A stretch of DNA of 64,000 nucleotides from Pseudomonas sp. KUIN-1 (GTDB lineage: Bacteria; Pseudomonadota; Gammaproteobacteria; Pseudomonadales; Pseudomonadaceae): assembly GCF_009176725.1 (NCBI RefSeq), contig NZ_AP020337.1:5091501-5155500 (forward strand), written 5' to 3'. A program made the translations under genes and the position numbers. Numbering within the stretch: the stretch's first letter is position 1; each line of letters begins with the position of its first letter. This document shows positions 53,362 to 62,915 of the stretch, one piece after another. The notes beneath the pieces are model-generated. The model was given only the letters and a program-made list of their open reading frames with translations, searched no databases and had not been told where the DNA came from.

Positions 53362-54246
53362 ATGAGTGCGTCTCTGGTACTGGGCCTGATCTCCTTGCTG
53401 CTGTTTATTGCGTCCATTCGCATGTTCTACCTGGCGCTCAATCAGGGAGCCAGTGAACGGGTCCGGCAGCGGCTGATGGCCGGACAAGTGCAGCCCGTGG
53501 CTGAAAAGACCGGTTGGAGCTACCTGGATCGGGCCTTTTTGCGCGCCGGGCTGGGACAGCCGACCAAACGCATGGGCCTGACCTTGTCGCTGTATGCGCT
53601 GCTGATACTGATCGGCTACGCAACGGCCGGCGTCGTCGGTGCGCTCAGCGTGCTGCTGGCGGTACCTCTGACACTGCGAGTGTTCGTGTCGTGGCGCTAT
53701 GAGGTGCGCGTGCGCCGCATGATCCAGCAACTGCCGCAATTGCTCGACCATACCGTGCGCAGCCTCAAGTCCGGCAGAACCCTGGCCGACGCAGTGCTGC
53801 ACGGCATCGACGCCACCGACCAGCCGCTCAAGGACGGCATGAGCCGGATCGAGCGTAACGTACAACTGGGGGTCAGCCTGCCGGATGCGGCAAGGGACTT
53901 TGCCGAACTGTATGAGCGCGATGAGTTTCACCTGTTCGCCATCGGCTTGCGGGTCAATCACCGCTACGGCGGCAATGCCAGCGAGCTGATGGAAAACCTG
54001 ATCAAGCTGATTCGTGATCGGGAACAGGCCGGTCGCCAATTGCGCGCCATGACCGGCGAAACCCGAATGACTGCCGTGGTGCTGGCGCTGCTGCCGATCA
54101 GCATGGCTGGTTACTTTCTGGCGGTGAATCCCAGCTATCTGCTGCATATGTGGGATGACGAAAGCGGCAAGATCATGCTGAGCGCGGCCTTCGCCCTGCA
54201 GGTCACGGGGTGCGTGGTGTTGTGGCGCATGTTGAGGAGCATTTGA
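53362..54246 (+). CDS. tadB: Tad pilus inner-membrane platform protein TadB
   Basis: TadB is one of two platform proteins with a type II secretion F domain. The 294-residue protein has an N-terminal span (residues 4-24) and a pair of spans near 78-115. A cytoplasmic T2SSF domain (QQLPQLLDHTVRSLKSGRTLADAV...FAIGLRVNHRYGGNASELMENL) is followed by a C-terminal pair of spans. ATG 53362 follows AAGGAG. Confidence 0.94.
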   Translation: MSASLVLGLISLLLFIASIRMFYLALNQGASERVRQRLMAGQVQPVAEKTGWSYLDRAFLRAGLGQPTKRMGLTLSLYALLILIGYATAGVVGALSVLLAVPLTLRVFVSWRYEVRVRRMIQQLPQLLDHTVRSLKSGRTLADAVLHGIDATDQPLKDGMSRIERNVQLGVSLPDAARDFAELYERDEFHLFAIGLRVNHRYGGNASELMENLIKLIRDREQAGRQLRAMTGETRMTAVVLALLPISMAGYFLAVNPSYLLHMWDDESGKIMLSAAFALQVTGCVVLWRMLRSI

Positions 54247-54247
54247 G

Positions 54248-55132
54248 ATGGAACTGTTATTCGCCGCCATGATGCTTGCCGCTGCCGCATTTTTGCTGTT
54301 GTCAGGCATAGCCCGTCAACGTAGCAATGAACGCCTGGTGGCCAGACGCTTGAGGGGCCAGGTGATCCGCGAGAGCCGCATCGGCAGCCTGTTGCGGTTG
54401 CTCGGTGACACCCGCATAGGTCAACGCAGCATCAGCCTGGATTCGGAAACCCAGATACTGCTCAACCGCATCGGCTGGCGGCGCGCCAGCAAACGCTCGT
54501 TGTTCGCAGCCTGCCAGGTCGGCGTTCCGGTCGGCCTGATGGTCGTGGCCATCCTCGGCCAGATGCTGTTTTTCAAAGGCGTCCAGCAACCGCTCATCGC
54601 GCCTATCTTTGCCCTGGGCGCCGGCTATCTGCTGCCCAAGCGGATTCTGGCGAGCGCGGCTCGGCGCCGTCAGAAACAAGTGGTGGTGGAAATCTCTACC
54701 TTTATCCCGTTGCTGCGCATCCTGTTCGAGTCCGGCATGGCGGTCGAGCAGGCGCTTCGGGTGCTCAGCAACGAAGGTAAAGACCTGTTGCCGGTACTGT
54801 CCGAGGAAATCCGCGTGGTGCTGATGCGCGTCGATTCCGGTCTGGAACTGGGTGAAGAACTGAGAAAAACCGCCGCTGTGCTGGACGTCGACGAGCTGAG
54901 CGACACCTGTGTGATCCTCAATCAACTGATTCATCAGGGCGGTGGCGCATTGAAGTCCCTGCTCACGCTCAAGCAACTGATCGACGACCGACGCCTGACC
55001 CGCCTGCAGGAATACATTTCCAAACTCTCGGCAAAAATGTCGGTGGTCATGATGGTGTTTCTGTTCCCCGCCCTGCTGATTGTGCTGGCCGGGCCCGGAT
55101 TTATGGCAATAAGCCGCGCACTGGGCAGTTGA
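54248..55132 (+). CDS. tadC: Tad pilus inner-membrane platform protein TadC
   Basis: TadC is the second platform protein. It is 294 residues long, with the same layout as TadB: N-terminal span, paired spans near 88-130, and a T2SSF domain (VEISTFIPLLRILFESGMAVEQALRVLS...CVILNQLIHQGGGALKSLL). Two C-terminal spans close the protein. It starts one base after the tadB stop. Confidence 0.94.
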   Translation: MELLFAAMMLAAAAFLLLSGIARQRSNERLVARRLRGQVIRESRIGSLLRLLGDTRIGQRSISLDSETQILLNRIGWRRASKRSLFAACQVGVPVGLMVVAILGQMLFFKGVQQPLIAPIFALGAGYLLPKRILASAARRRQKQVVVEISTFIPLLRILFESGMAVEQALRVLSNEGKDLLPVLSEEIRVVLMRVDSGLELGEELRKTAAVLDVDELSDTCVILNQLIHQGGGALKSLLTLKQLIDDRRLTRLQEYISKLSAKMSVVMMVFLFPALLIVLAGPGFMAISRALGS

Positions 55133-55167
55133 CCCGGTATTACCTGTGCACGAAAGGACGCATTGCA

Positions 55168-55905
55168 ATGAAACCAGTGATCGTACTACTCGGGCTGCTG
55201 TTGCTGGGCGGATGCGCCAGTGATGGTCGCCCCCTCTGGACGCAGACCACGGCTCAGGCGGGCCAGTGCCCCAAGCTGACCTCGGATCAGGAGTTCTCCC
55301 TGAATCTGGCTCAGAACATGGCCGATGAAGGCCGGCTGCATGCCAGCCTTGCCAACCTGGAAGGCTTGCCCGACAGCCTGGGCGAAGTCCGCTTGCGCAA
55401 GGCCCGGGTGTTGCGGCTATTAGGCAGCAACGAGGCAGAGCCTCTGTACCGCAGCCTGCTGGGCACCTGCCGGGCAGCCGAGGGTGAGCATGGCCTCGGG
55501 CAACTGGCTGCGGCGCGCGGTGACAACGCGCTGGCACAACAACACCTGCTGATGGCCAGCAAACTGCAACCGACCGATGAAAAGATCCGTAATGACCTGG
55601 GCGTCGTCTACCTCAATCAGCTGAAACTGGAACAGGCACGCTTTCAGTTCCTGACGGCCATGGAGCTCAAACAATCGGACTCGCTGGCAGCGGTGAACCT
55701 GGCCACGCTGCTGATCTATCAGAACAACTGGACGCAGGCCGCCGAACTGGCGTCGCGGGCCGGGCTGACGCCTGAACAGGTGACCGATGCCCAGGCGCGC
55801 GCCGAGCAATTGAGAAAGCCCCTTGCCGCTCCGCGAGCATCTGCACGGCCCATTGCGAGCCTGACAGGGGAAAATGATCGTCAGCCCCAGGAGGTACGAC
55901 CATGA
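55168..55905 (+). CDS. tadD: Tad pilus lipoprotein TadD with TPR repeats
   Basis: TadD is a tetratricopeptide lipoprotein needed for secretin assembly. The signal ends in the lipobox LGGC at about residue 15. TPR-type helices follow, clearest at KLQPTDEKIRNDLGVVYLNQLKLEQARFQF and the next repeat. The 245-residue length fits. ATG 55168 has GAAAGGA upstream. The stop overlaps the next start (ATGA). Confidence 0.92.
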   Translation: MKPVIVLLGLLLLGGCASDGRPLWTQTTAQAGQCPKLTSDQEFSLNLAQNMADEGRLHASLANLEGLPDSLGEVRLRKARVLRLLGSNEAEPLYRSLLGTCRAAEGEHGLGQLAAARGDNALAQQHLLMASKLQPTDEKIRNDLGVVYLNQLKLEQARFQFLTAMELKQSDSLAAVNLATLLIYQNNWTQAAELASRAGLTPEQVTDAQARAEQLRKPLAAPRASARPIASLTGENDRQPQEVRP

Positions 55906-56174
55906 AGCGCATGATACTCACCGGGTGTGTACTGCTGTTGAGCGCAGGAGATGCCTGGGCGGACAACCATGAAACTTCGCCTTCTGAAACCCGGCAGACC
56001 GAGACCTGGCTGCAGCTTCAGGCCAGCGGCAAGGCGGCTTCGCCGACGCCGCAGGTCAATACCGCTGCAGAACGCGACCTCAGTCTGCAACGCTGGCTGG
56101 ACACCTATAAGTACAAGATCCCGGATTTTTACGATCAGGAGGCTGGCGGCAGCTTTTCCTCGGGCAAGAAATAA
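55902..56174 (+). CDS. DUF3613 protein at the end of the Tad operon
   Basis: This 90-residue exported protein has a signal ending SAGDAWA. A short polar region follows, then a conserved-looking TETWLQLQASGKAAS...AERDLSLQRWLDTYKYKIPDFY segment typical of DUF3613. No function is known to me. It has a strong AGGAGG ribosome site and overlaps tadD by four bases, so it is part of the operon. It may be an accessory periplasmic Tad factor. Confidence 0.85.
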   Translation: MKRMILTGCVLLLSAGDAWADNHETSPSETRQTETWLQLQASGKAASPTPQVNTAAERDLSLQRWLDTYKYKIPDFYDQEAGGSFSSGKK

Positions 56175-56186
56175 TTCCGAACCGAT

Positions 56187-56208
56187 AGTGGGCCTGCTGA
56201 CACCCACT
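56187..56208 (+). terminator. Weak terminator-like hairpin after the Tad operon
   Basis: AGTGGG and CCCACT pair around a ten-base loop, shortly after the DUF3613 stop. The following CTTACAACC is only weakly T-rich, so this may not be a working terminator. Confidence 0.3.
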
Positions 56209-56280
56209 CTTACAACCTGCGCTCGGCAGGCCGCCGGGCACTCCGTTATCATGCGCGGACTTTCGATCTTCGAGACTGCC

Positions 56281-58071
56281 ATGCGCCTTTTGTTATGCCT
56301 GCTGCTATTGATCCTGGCCCTGCCCGCCTCCGGCGCCGGTCTGCTGGACAGCCGTCCCTCATCCACCCTGGGCGGTGGCTCGCTGGATAACAGCAAGGAC
56401 TTCCTGCCTGTGCGTCAGGCCTTTCAGTTGAGCCTGATCGAGACGACGCCGGAGTCGATCAAACTGAGGCTGGTCGCTACCGACGGCTACTACCTGTATC
56501 GCCACCGCTTCCAGTTCCGCACCGAGCCTGCCGACATCGGCCTTGGCCAAGCGCAACTGCCCAAGGGCGAGCAGAAACACGACGAGTACTTTGGCGATGT
56601 CGAGGTCTATCACGGCATTCTCGATATCGACCTGCCACGCAAACCCGGCGAACAGCGCCCCTTTACCCTCGCCGTCACGTACCAGGGCTGCGCCGACAAG
56701 GGCTTGTGCTATCCACCTGAAACCGAGCGCTTGAGCATTGGTGATGTGGCCGCCAGCCCGGCCGAGCAAGCCTCTGCCACCCTACCCGCCGCCACAGCAG
56801 CCTGGAGCTGGAAAGAACTGGCGCTGTTTTTTCTCGCCGGCGTAGGCCTGACCTTTACCCCGTGCGTACTGCCGATGCTGCCGATTCTGTCCGGCGTGGT
56901 ACTGCGCGGTCAGGTAGGCGGATTGCGCGGGCTGAGCCTGTCTCTCGCTTACGTACTGCCGATGGCGGCGTGCTTTGCCCTGCTGGGCGCGCTGATGGGC
57001 GTGTTCGGTGCAGGCCTTAACCTGCAGGCGCGCTTGCAATCGGCCTGGGTACTGGTGCCGTTCTCGGCATTCTTCGTGATCTTCGCCATTGCCATGTTCG
57101 GCGCTTTCGAACTGCGCCTGCCGCAGTCCATCAGCTCTCGCCTGGACCGTATCGCCGGCAAGACCCAGGGCGGTTCCTTGTGGGGGGCAGCGGTGCTGGG
57201 CGTGGTCTCCAGCCTGTTGGTGTCACCTTGCGTATCGGCGCCTCTGGCCGGTGCGCTGTTGTACATCAGCGCCAGCGGCGATGCGCTCGGCGGCGCTCTG
57301 AAACTGTTTGCGCTGGGGCTGGGCATGGGCGCGCCGCTGTTGCTGATCGCAACCGGTGGTGCCACATGGCTGCCGAAAAGCGGCCCTTGGCTGGTGACGG
57401 TCAAAAATGCCATCGGTGTGCTGCTGCTGGGACTGGCAATCGGCCTGCTGAGCCGCGTGCTGCCAGGGCAGGTCACGCTATTGCTGGTGGGTCTGCTGTC
57501 GGCCGGTGTCGCGCTGTTTCTCGGTGCGCTGGAATTCAACATCAAAACCACACGGCAAAAACTCGCCCAGTTGCTGGGGCTGGCGCTGCTGGTCTATGCG
57601 CTGGCGTGCTGGTACGGCGCGCTGTCCGGGCAGACCGACCCCATGCGCCCGCTGGGTCGCGAATACGTCACGGCAAATAACGGGGCAGCAGCTCCGGTCG
57701 CGTCACAGTGGCAGACGATCACCACCTCCGCCGAACTGGACCGTGTGATGCAGGAAGCCCAGCGCGAGGGCAAACCGCTGGTGCTGGACTGGTATGCCGA
57801 CTGGTGCATCAGTTGCAAGGTCATCGAACACGAAGTCCTGCCTGACCCGGGTGTGGTCGCCCGCTTGTCGGGTTACAAACAGGTGCGTTTCGACATGACC
57901 GACAGCAACGCAGAGCAACGCGCTCTGCTCGACCGGTACAAGCTGTTTGGCCCGCCAGCGCTGCTTTTCTTCGATAAAAACGGCGAAGAACGGCAAACTG
58001 TGCGGGTTATCGGCGAAATCGACGCAGCAGGCCTGATTGAGCGTCTGAACAGCGCCAATGACCAAAACTGA
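56281..58071 (+). CDS. dsbD: Thiol:disulfide interchange protein DsbD
   Basis: DsbD carries electrons from cytoplasmic thioredoxin to periplasmic disulfide isomerases and cytochrome maturation. The 596-residue protein has a signal (LLLILALPASGAG), the N-terminal alpha domain with a cysteine pair (YQGCADKGLCYPP), eight membrane spans with FTPCVLPMLP and SPCVSAPLAG, and the gamma thioredoxin domain with Cys509 and Cys512 (DWCISCK). All six redox cysteines are present. ATG 56281 starts the signal; an ATG at 56251 is in frame but less likely. Confidence 0.95.
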   Translation: MRLLLCLLLLILALPASGAGLLDSRPSSTLGGGSLDNSKDFLPVRQAFQLSLIETTPESIKLRLVATDGYYLYRHRFQFRTEPADIGLGQAQLPKGEQKHDEYFGDVEVYHGILDIDLPRKPGEQRPFTLAVTYQGCADKGLCYPPETERLSIGDVAASPAEQASATLPAATAAWSWKELALFFLAGVGLTFTPCVLPMLPILSGVVLRGQVGGLRGLSLSLAYVLPMAACFALLGALMGVFGAGLNLQARLQSAWVLVPFSAFFVIFAIAMFGAFELRLPQSISSRLDRIAGKTQGGSLWGAAVLGVVSSLLVSPCVSAPLAGALLYISASGDALGGALKLFALGLGMGAPLLLIATGGATWLPKSGPWLVTVKNAIGVLLLGLAIGLLSRVLPGQVTLLLVGLLSAGVALFLGALEFNIKTTRQKLAQLLGLALLVYALACWYGALSGQTDPMRPLGREYVTANNGAAAPVASQWQTITTSAELDRVMQEAQREGKPLVLDWYADWCISCKVIEHEVLPDPGVVARLSGYKQVRFDMTDSNAEQRALLDRYKLFGPPALLFFDKNGEERQTVRVIGEIDAAGLIERLNSANDQN

Positions 58072-58200
58072 CACCTGAGTCACAAACTTTGCGCGAATAT
58101 CGCTCATTGTGCTGGCTACTGTTGTTAACTGGACAGTCCATTGCCCTTCCGGCATAGTCGCCGGGCGTAAACCGCTCGCAGACAATAAAAGGAACACGCA

Positions 58201-58653
58201 ATGGCGACCATCCTGGTCCTTCACGGACCCAACCTGAACCTGCTGGGCACTCGGGAACCCGGGGTCTACGGCACTATCACCCTGCCTCAGATCAATCAGG
58301 ACCTGGAGCAGCGCGCTCGCGATGCCGGTCACCATCTGATGTATCTGCAAAGCAACGCCGAGTACGAACTGATCGACCGCATTCACGCTGCCCGCGGCGA
58401 GGGTGTGGATTTTATTTTGATCAATCCGGCCGCTTTTACGCACACCAGCGTTGCAATACGTGACGCGCTGATGGGAGTGAGCATCCCATTCATCGAAGTG
58501 CATTTATCAAACGTGCACAAACGCGAACCTTTCCGCCATCACTCCTACTTTTCAGATGTCGCTGTAGGAGTGATCTGTGGCCTGGGTGCCAGTGGATACC
58601 GACTGGCCCTGGAAGCCGCCCTGGAACAACTGGCCGCCAGTGCCAAGCCATGA
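58201..58653 (+). CDS. aroQ: Type II 3-dehydroquinate dehydratase
   Basis: AroQ converts 3-dehydroquinate to 3-dehydroshikimate in the shikimate pathway. The 150-residue length is the norm for type II. The motifs HGPNLNLLGTREPGVYG (with the catalytic tyrosine), QSNAEYELIDRIH and FIEVHLSNVHKREPFRHHSY are present. An AAGGA site lies before ATG 58201. It precedes accB, as in P. aeruginosa. Confidence 0.97.
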   Translation: MATILVLHGPNLNLLGTREPGVYGTITLPQINQDLEQRARDAGHHLMYLQSNAEYELIDRIHAARGEGVDFILINPAAFTHTSVAIRDALMGVSIPFIEVHLSNVHKREPFRHHSYFSDVAVGVICGLGASGYRLALEAALEQLAASAKP

Positions 58654-58729
58654 CGAGTCCAGCCTGAAGCTGACCATATGGCTTGAGCCGGCCGACACAT
58701 TGCCCTTACAGAACCTTGGGAGTTGATTA

Positions 58730-59191
58730 ATGGATATTCGCAAAGTCAAGAAACTGATCGAATTGCTGGAAGAGTCCGGCATCGACGAGCTGGAAATCCG
58801 TGAAGGCGAAGAATCCGTACGGATCAGCCGTCACAGCAAGACGCCGGCACAGCCTTACTACGCACCGGCTCCGGTTGCTGCGCCTGCAGCGGCTCCGGCT
58901 CCTGCAGCAGCACCGGTTGCGGCCGCTCCAGAAGCGCCATCGGCTCCGAAACTGAACGGCTTTGTGGTCCAGTCGCCAATGGTCGGTACGTTCTACCGTA
59001 CCCCGGCGCCTACTTCGCCTGCATTCGTCGAAGTCGGCCAGACCGTCAAGCAAGGCGACACCATCTGCATCGTCGAAGCGATGAAAATGATGAACCACAT
59101 CACGGCAGAAACCAGCGGTGTGATCGAATCCATCCTGGTAGAAAACGGTCAGCCGGTTGAGTTTGACCAGCCGCTGTTCACAATCGTTTGA
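58730..59191 (+). CDS. accB: Biotin carboxyl carrier protein of acetyl-CoA carboxylase
   Basis: AccB carries the biotin that AccC carboxylates, in the first step of fatty acid synthesis. The 153-residue protein has a short N-terminal domain, an Ala/Pro-rich linker (about residues 40-75), and the biotinyl domain with EAMKMMN, in which Lys119 is biotinylated. GGGAG precedes the ATG. accC follows after 17 bases. Confidence 0.98.
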   Translation: MDIRKVKKLIELLEESGIDELEIREGEESVRISRHSKTPAQPYYAPAPVAAPAAAPAPAAAPVAAAPEAPSAPKLNGFVVQSPMVGTFYRTPAPTSPAFVEVGQTVKQGDTICIVEAMKMMNHITAETSGVIESILVENGQPVEFDQPLFTIV

Positions 59192-59208
59192 CCCGGGGAG
59201 AGCCTGCG

Positions 59209-60552
59209 ATGTTGGAAAAAGTTCTGATCGCCAACCGCGGCGAAATTGCCTTGCGCATCTTGCGTGCCTGTAAAGAACTGGGCATCAAGACCGTCGCTGT
59301 ACACTCCACCGCAGATCGCGAGCTGATGCACCTGGGCCTGGCAGACGAAACCGTCTGCATCGGTCCGGCACCGGCCAATCTGTCCTACCTGAACATTCCG
59401 GCGATCATTTCGGCTGCCGAAGTGACCGGCGCCACCGCGATCCATCCGGGTTACGGGTTTCTCGCCGAGAACGCCGACTTCGCCGAACAGGTCGAAAAAT
59501 CCGGCTTTGCCTTCATCGGCCCAAAAGCAGACACCATTCGCTTGATGGGTGACAAGGTTTCCGCCAAGGACGCCATGAAGCTGGCCAACGTGCCGACCGT
59601 TCCCGGTTCCGACGGCCCGCTGCCGGAAGACGAAGCCACCGCTCTGCGCATTGGTCGTGAAGTCGGTTACCCGGTGATCATCAAGGCCGCCGGTGGCGGT
59701 GGTGGTCGCGGCATGCGTGTGGTTCATCGCGAAGAAGACCTGATCGAAGCCGCTTCCCAGACCCGCGCCGAAGCAGCCGCCTGGTTCAGCAACCCGATGG
59801 TCTACCTGGAAAAATACCTGACCAACCCACGTCACGTGGAAGTTCAGGTGATTTCCGACGGTCAGGGCCAGGCCATCCACCTGGGCGATCGTGACTGCTC
59901 GCTGCAGCGCCGCCATCAGAAGGTTCTGGAAGAAGCGCCGGCACCGTTCATCGATGAAAAGGCGCGCGAGGATGTTCTGGCTGCCTGCGTCAAGGCGTGT
60001 ATCGATATCGGCTATCGCGGTGCGGGTACGTTCGAGTTCCTGTACGAGAACGGTCGTTTCTACTTCATCGAAATGAACACCCGTGTTCAGGTGGAGCACC
60101 CGGTTTCGGAAATGGTCACCGGCATCGACATCGTCAAGGAGATGCTCAGCATCGCCGCCGGCAACAAACTGTCGTATACCCAGGATGACGTGGTCATCAA
60201 GGGCCATGCGCTGGAATGCCGGATCAACGCCGAAGACCCGAAGACCTTCGTGCCAAGCCCGGGTCTGGTCAAGCACTTCCATGCACCGGGCGGCAACGGC
60301 GTACGGGTCGATTCGCACCTGTACAGCGGCTACAAGGTACCGTCCAACTATGACTCGCTGATCGGCAAAGTGATCACCTGGGGCGCGACCCGCGAAGAAG
60401 CCATGGCACGCATGCGCAATGCCCTGGACGAAATCGTGGTCGACGGGATCAAGACCAACATCCCGCTGCACCGCGACCTGACCCGCGATGAAGGCTTCTG
60501 CGAAGGCGGAGTCAACATCCACTACCTGGAGCACAAACTGGCCAATCAATAA
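59209..60552 (+). CDS. accC: Biotin carboxylase of acetyl-CoA carboxylase
   Basis: AccC carboxylates biotin using ATP and bicarbonate. The 447-residue protein shows the N-terminal domain LIANRGEIALRILRACKELG, the ATP-grasp glycine loop AAGGGGGRGMRVV, and the catalytic FIEMNTRVQVEHPVSEMVTG. ATG 59209 follows GGGGAG. An earlier in-frame start at 59188 would overlap accB and lacks support. A strong terminator lies after the gene. Confidence 0.98.
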   Translation: MLEKVLIANRGEIALRILRACKELGIKTVAVHSTADRELMHLGLADETVCIGPAPANLSYLNIPAIISAAEVTGATAIHPGYGFLAENADFAEQVEKSGFAFIGPKADTIRLMGDKVSAKDAMKLANVPTVPGSDGPLPEDEATALRIGREVGYPVIIKAAGGGGGRGMRVVHREEDLIEAASQTRAEAAAWFSNPMVYLEKYLTNPRHVEVQVISDGQGQAIHLGDRDCSLQRRHQKVLEEAPAPFIDEKAREDVLAACVKACIDIGYRGAGTFEFLYENGRFYFIEMNTRVQVEHPVSEMVTGIDIVKEMLSIAAGNKLSYTQDDVVIKGHALECRINAEDPKTFVPSPGLVKHFHAPGGNGVRVDSHLYSGYKVPSNYDSLIGKVITWGATREEAMARMRNALDEIVVDGIKTNIPLHRDLTRDEGFCEGGVNIHYLEHKLANQ

Positions 60553-60571
60553 GCCAGTCTGCTTCACGACG

Positions 60572-60604
60572 ACAAAGCCGCAGTGATGCGGCTTTGTTGT
60601 TTGC
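60572..60604 (+). terminator. Rho-independent terminator after accC
   Basis: ACAAAGCCGCA and TGCGGCTTTGT form a perfect 11-bp stem with the loop GTGA, followed by TGTTTGC. It ends the accBC operon about 20 bases after the accC stop codon. Confidence 0.88.
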
Positions 60605-60689
60605 AGCGCATAGCAGTAAACTTGCCCGCTTCCTGCGGCCGCACTGGCCTTACTAGCCACACTTATTTCCAAATCGAAGGTAATCCGCC

Positions 60690-61568
60690 ATGCCTTGGCT
60701 GCAAGTCCGTCTCGCCATCAGCCCGGAACAAGCCGAAACCTACGAAGACGCTCTTCTTGAAGTCGGCGCCGTGTCCGTGACATTCATGGACGCCGAAGAC
60801 CAGCCGATTTTCGAGCCCGAACTCAATACCACGCCGCTGTGGGCACACACCCACCTGCTGGCGCTGTTCGAAGCCGACACCAATGCCGAGATGGCCCTGG
60901 CGCACCTGAGCCTGCTGACCGGCGAAGAATTGCCCGAGCACAGCGCTGAAGTCATCGAAGATCAGGACTGGGAACGCAGCTGGATGGATAACTTCCAGCC
61001 GATGTGTTTTGGCAAGCGCCTGTGGATCGTGCCGAGCTGGCATGCCGCACCGCAACCGGACGCCGTGAACCTGCTGCTCGATCCGGGTCTGGCGTTCGGC
61101 ACCGGGACCCACCCGACCACCGCGCTGTGCCTCGAGTGGCTGGATGGCCAGGACCTCGACGGCTGCAACGTGCTGGATTTCGGCTGCGGCTCGGGCATTC
61201 TGGCCATCGCCGCACTGCTGCTGGGTGCCGAACAGGCTGTCGGCACCGATATCGACGTACAGGCACTGGAAGCGTCTCGTGACAATGCCGGACGCAACGA
61301 TATCGCGGCCGAACGCTTCCCGCTGTACCTGCCCGAGGATCTGCCACACCAGCAGGCCGACGTGCTGGTCGCCAACATTCTGGCTGGCCCGCTGGTCTCA
61401 TTGGCGCCGCAACTGGCAACCCTGATCAGGACCGGCGGACGCCTGGCGCTGTCAGGCATCCTTGCCGAACAGGGTGAGGAAGTCGCGGCAGCCTACGCTG
61501 ACAGTTTTGAGCTGGACCCGATCGCAAACCGAGATGGCTGGGTACGCATCACGGGTCGCCGCCGTTAA
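60690..61568 (+). CDS. prmA: Ribosomal protein L11 methyltransferase
   Basis: PrmA methylates L11 at several amino groups, using SAM. The 292-residue protein has an N-terminal substrate domain (1-60) and a Rossmann methyltransferase with [41 protein letters not shown] and [23 protein letters not shown] precedes the ATG. It follows the accC terminator and so has its own promoter. Confidence 0.97.
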
Positions 61569-61592
61569 CCGCCGCTTCAACCGGACAGCCGC

Positions 61593-62915
61593 ATGACCGA
61601 CAGTTTCGTCACCCAGTGCCCGCACTGCCAGACCAGTTTCAGAGTCAGTCACGCTCAACTGAGCGTGGCCCGTGGCGTGGTGCGTTGCGGAGCCTGCCTG
61701 CAGGTGTTCAACGCAGCACGGCAGTTGCTCGAGCAACGCGCCAGCGATGACGCCGAGAAAGAGGCCCTGCCCGCCTCGCCGGTGGTCGCAGCCCTGCCCG
61801 AACCGGAGTTTCTGCCGACGCCAGTTCCCGAGCCCGAGCTGAAGCCTCAGCCGGAGCCGGAAAAGTTGCCCGAAGAGGACGACCCCTGGCAGGTCAGCGA
61901 ACTGGATCTGGACAATCTCAATCTGGACGAAGAACTGGCTCGCCTCGAACAACGCGAGACCCGCAGGCCTGACACCTTTGCCCGCCCCGTCAGCGATATC
62001 GGCAACGACGATGTGAGCCTGACTGCGAAGCGTGACAGTCGTCAGAGCGACGAAGCGGCATGGGTCGATACACTGCATAACGATGATGTCGAGCAACTGC
62101 CCGAGCTGCATGCCGAGGTTATCGCGGATACCGACCCTGCAGAAGCTGCGGAGCCGCCGGAGGACGACAAACGCACCGAGCCGTCGCTTTCACTGGACAA
62201 CGATCTGGACGATGACGAGCCGCCGATGCCGGTCATCATTCAGCGCAAAGCCCCGCCTGCCGAGAAGGTCGAGCGCTGGTCAGCGGTGGATGACGATGAT
62301 GAAGACCACGACCATGAGCCGGAGCCTGAAACCCGGGGCAAGCGCAGCCGCAACGAACCGGCAGTGCGCGACCAGACACTTCTTGATCTGACCGACGATC
62401 CTTTACAGCTGGACTGGCAACGGCCCAAACCACGCTGGGGCAGACGCCTGGCCTGGGGCCTGTTGATCGTACTGGCGCTGACGGGCCTGGCAGGACAGTA
62501 CGTCTGGTACCACTTCGATCAGTTGGCACGCCAGGATCAATATCGCCCGTTGTTTCAGCAGATTTGCCCGCAGGTTGGCTGCAAGGTGCCGAGCAAGGTC
62601 GACATTTCCCAGCTCAAGAGCAGCAACCTGGTCGTGCGCAGCCACCCGGAGTTTCAGGGGGCGCTGGTGGTCGATGCGATCATCTACAACCGCGCCTCGT
62701 TTTCCCAGCCGTTTCCGCTGCTGGAGCTGCGCTTTTCCGATACCGGCGGTCAGTTGATTGCCAGTCGTCGGTTCAAGCCCAGCGAATACCTGAGCGGCGA
62801 AATGGCCGGCAAGGAAGAGATGCCACCCCAGACGCCGATCCATATTGCGCTGGATATCCTTGATCCTGGCGCCAAGGCCGTGAACTACAGCCTGAACTTC
62901 CGCTCGCCGGAATGA
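61593..62915 (+). CDS. Zinc-ribbon DUF3426 membrane protein
   Basis: The 440-residue protein begins with a MJ0042-type zinc ribbon: CPHC (9-12) and CGAC in VVRCGACLQVF. A long acidic, Pro/Glu-rich linker (45-280) follows, then one membrane span (about residues 286-306, RLAWGLLIVLALTGLAGQYVWY). The C-terminal DUF3426 domain (ICPQVGCKVP...SHPEFQGALVVDAIIYNRA) should be periplasmic. It starts 24 bases after prmA and is probably cotranscribed. The function is unknown; the layout suggests a link between cytoplasm and envelope. Confidence 0.88.
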   Translation: MTDSFVTQCPHCQTSFRVSHAQLSVARGVVRCGACLQVFNAARQLLEQRASDDAEKEALPASPVVAALPEPEFLPTPVPEPELKPQPEPEKLPEEDDPWQVSELDLDNLNLDEELARLEQRETRRPDTFARPVSDIGNDDVSLTAKRDSRQSDEAAWVDTLHNDDVEQLPELHAEVIADTDPAEAAEPPEDDKRTEPSLSLDNDLDDDEPPMPVIIQRKAPPAEKVERWSAVDDDDEDHDHEPEPETRGKRSRNEPAVRDQTLLDLTDDPLQLDWQRPKPRWGRRLAWGLLIVLALTGLAGQYVWYHFDQLARQDQYRPLFQQICPQVGCKVPSKVDISQLKSSNLVVRSHPEFQGALVVDAIIYNRASFSQPFPLLELRFSDTGGQLIASRRFKPSEYLSGEMAGKEEMPPQTPIHIALDILDPGAKAVNYSLNFRSPE

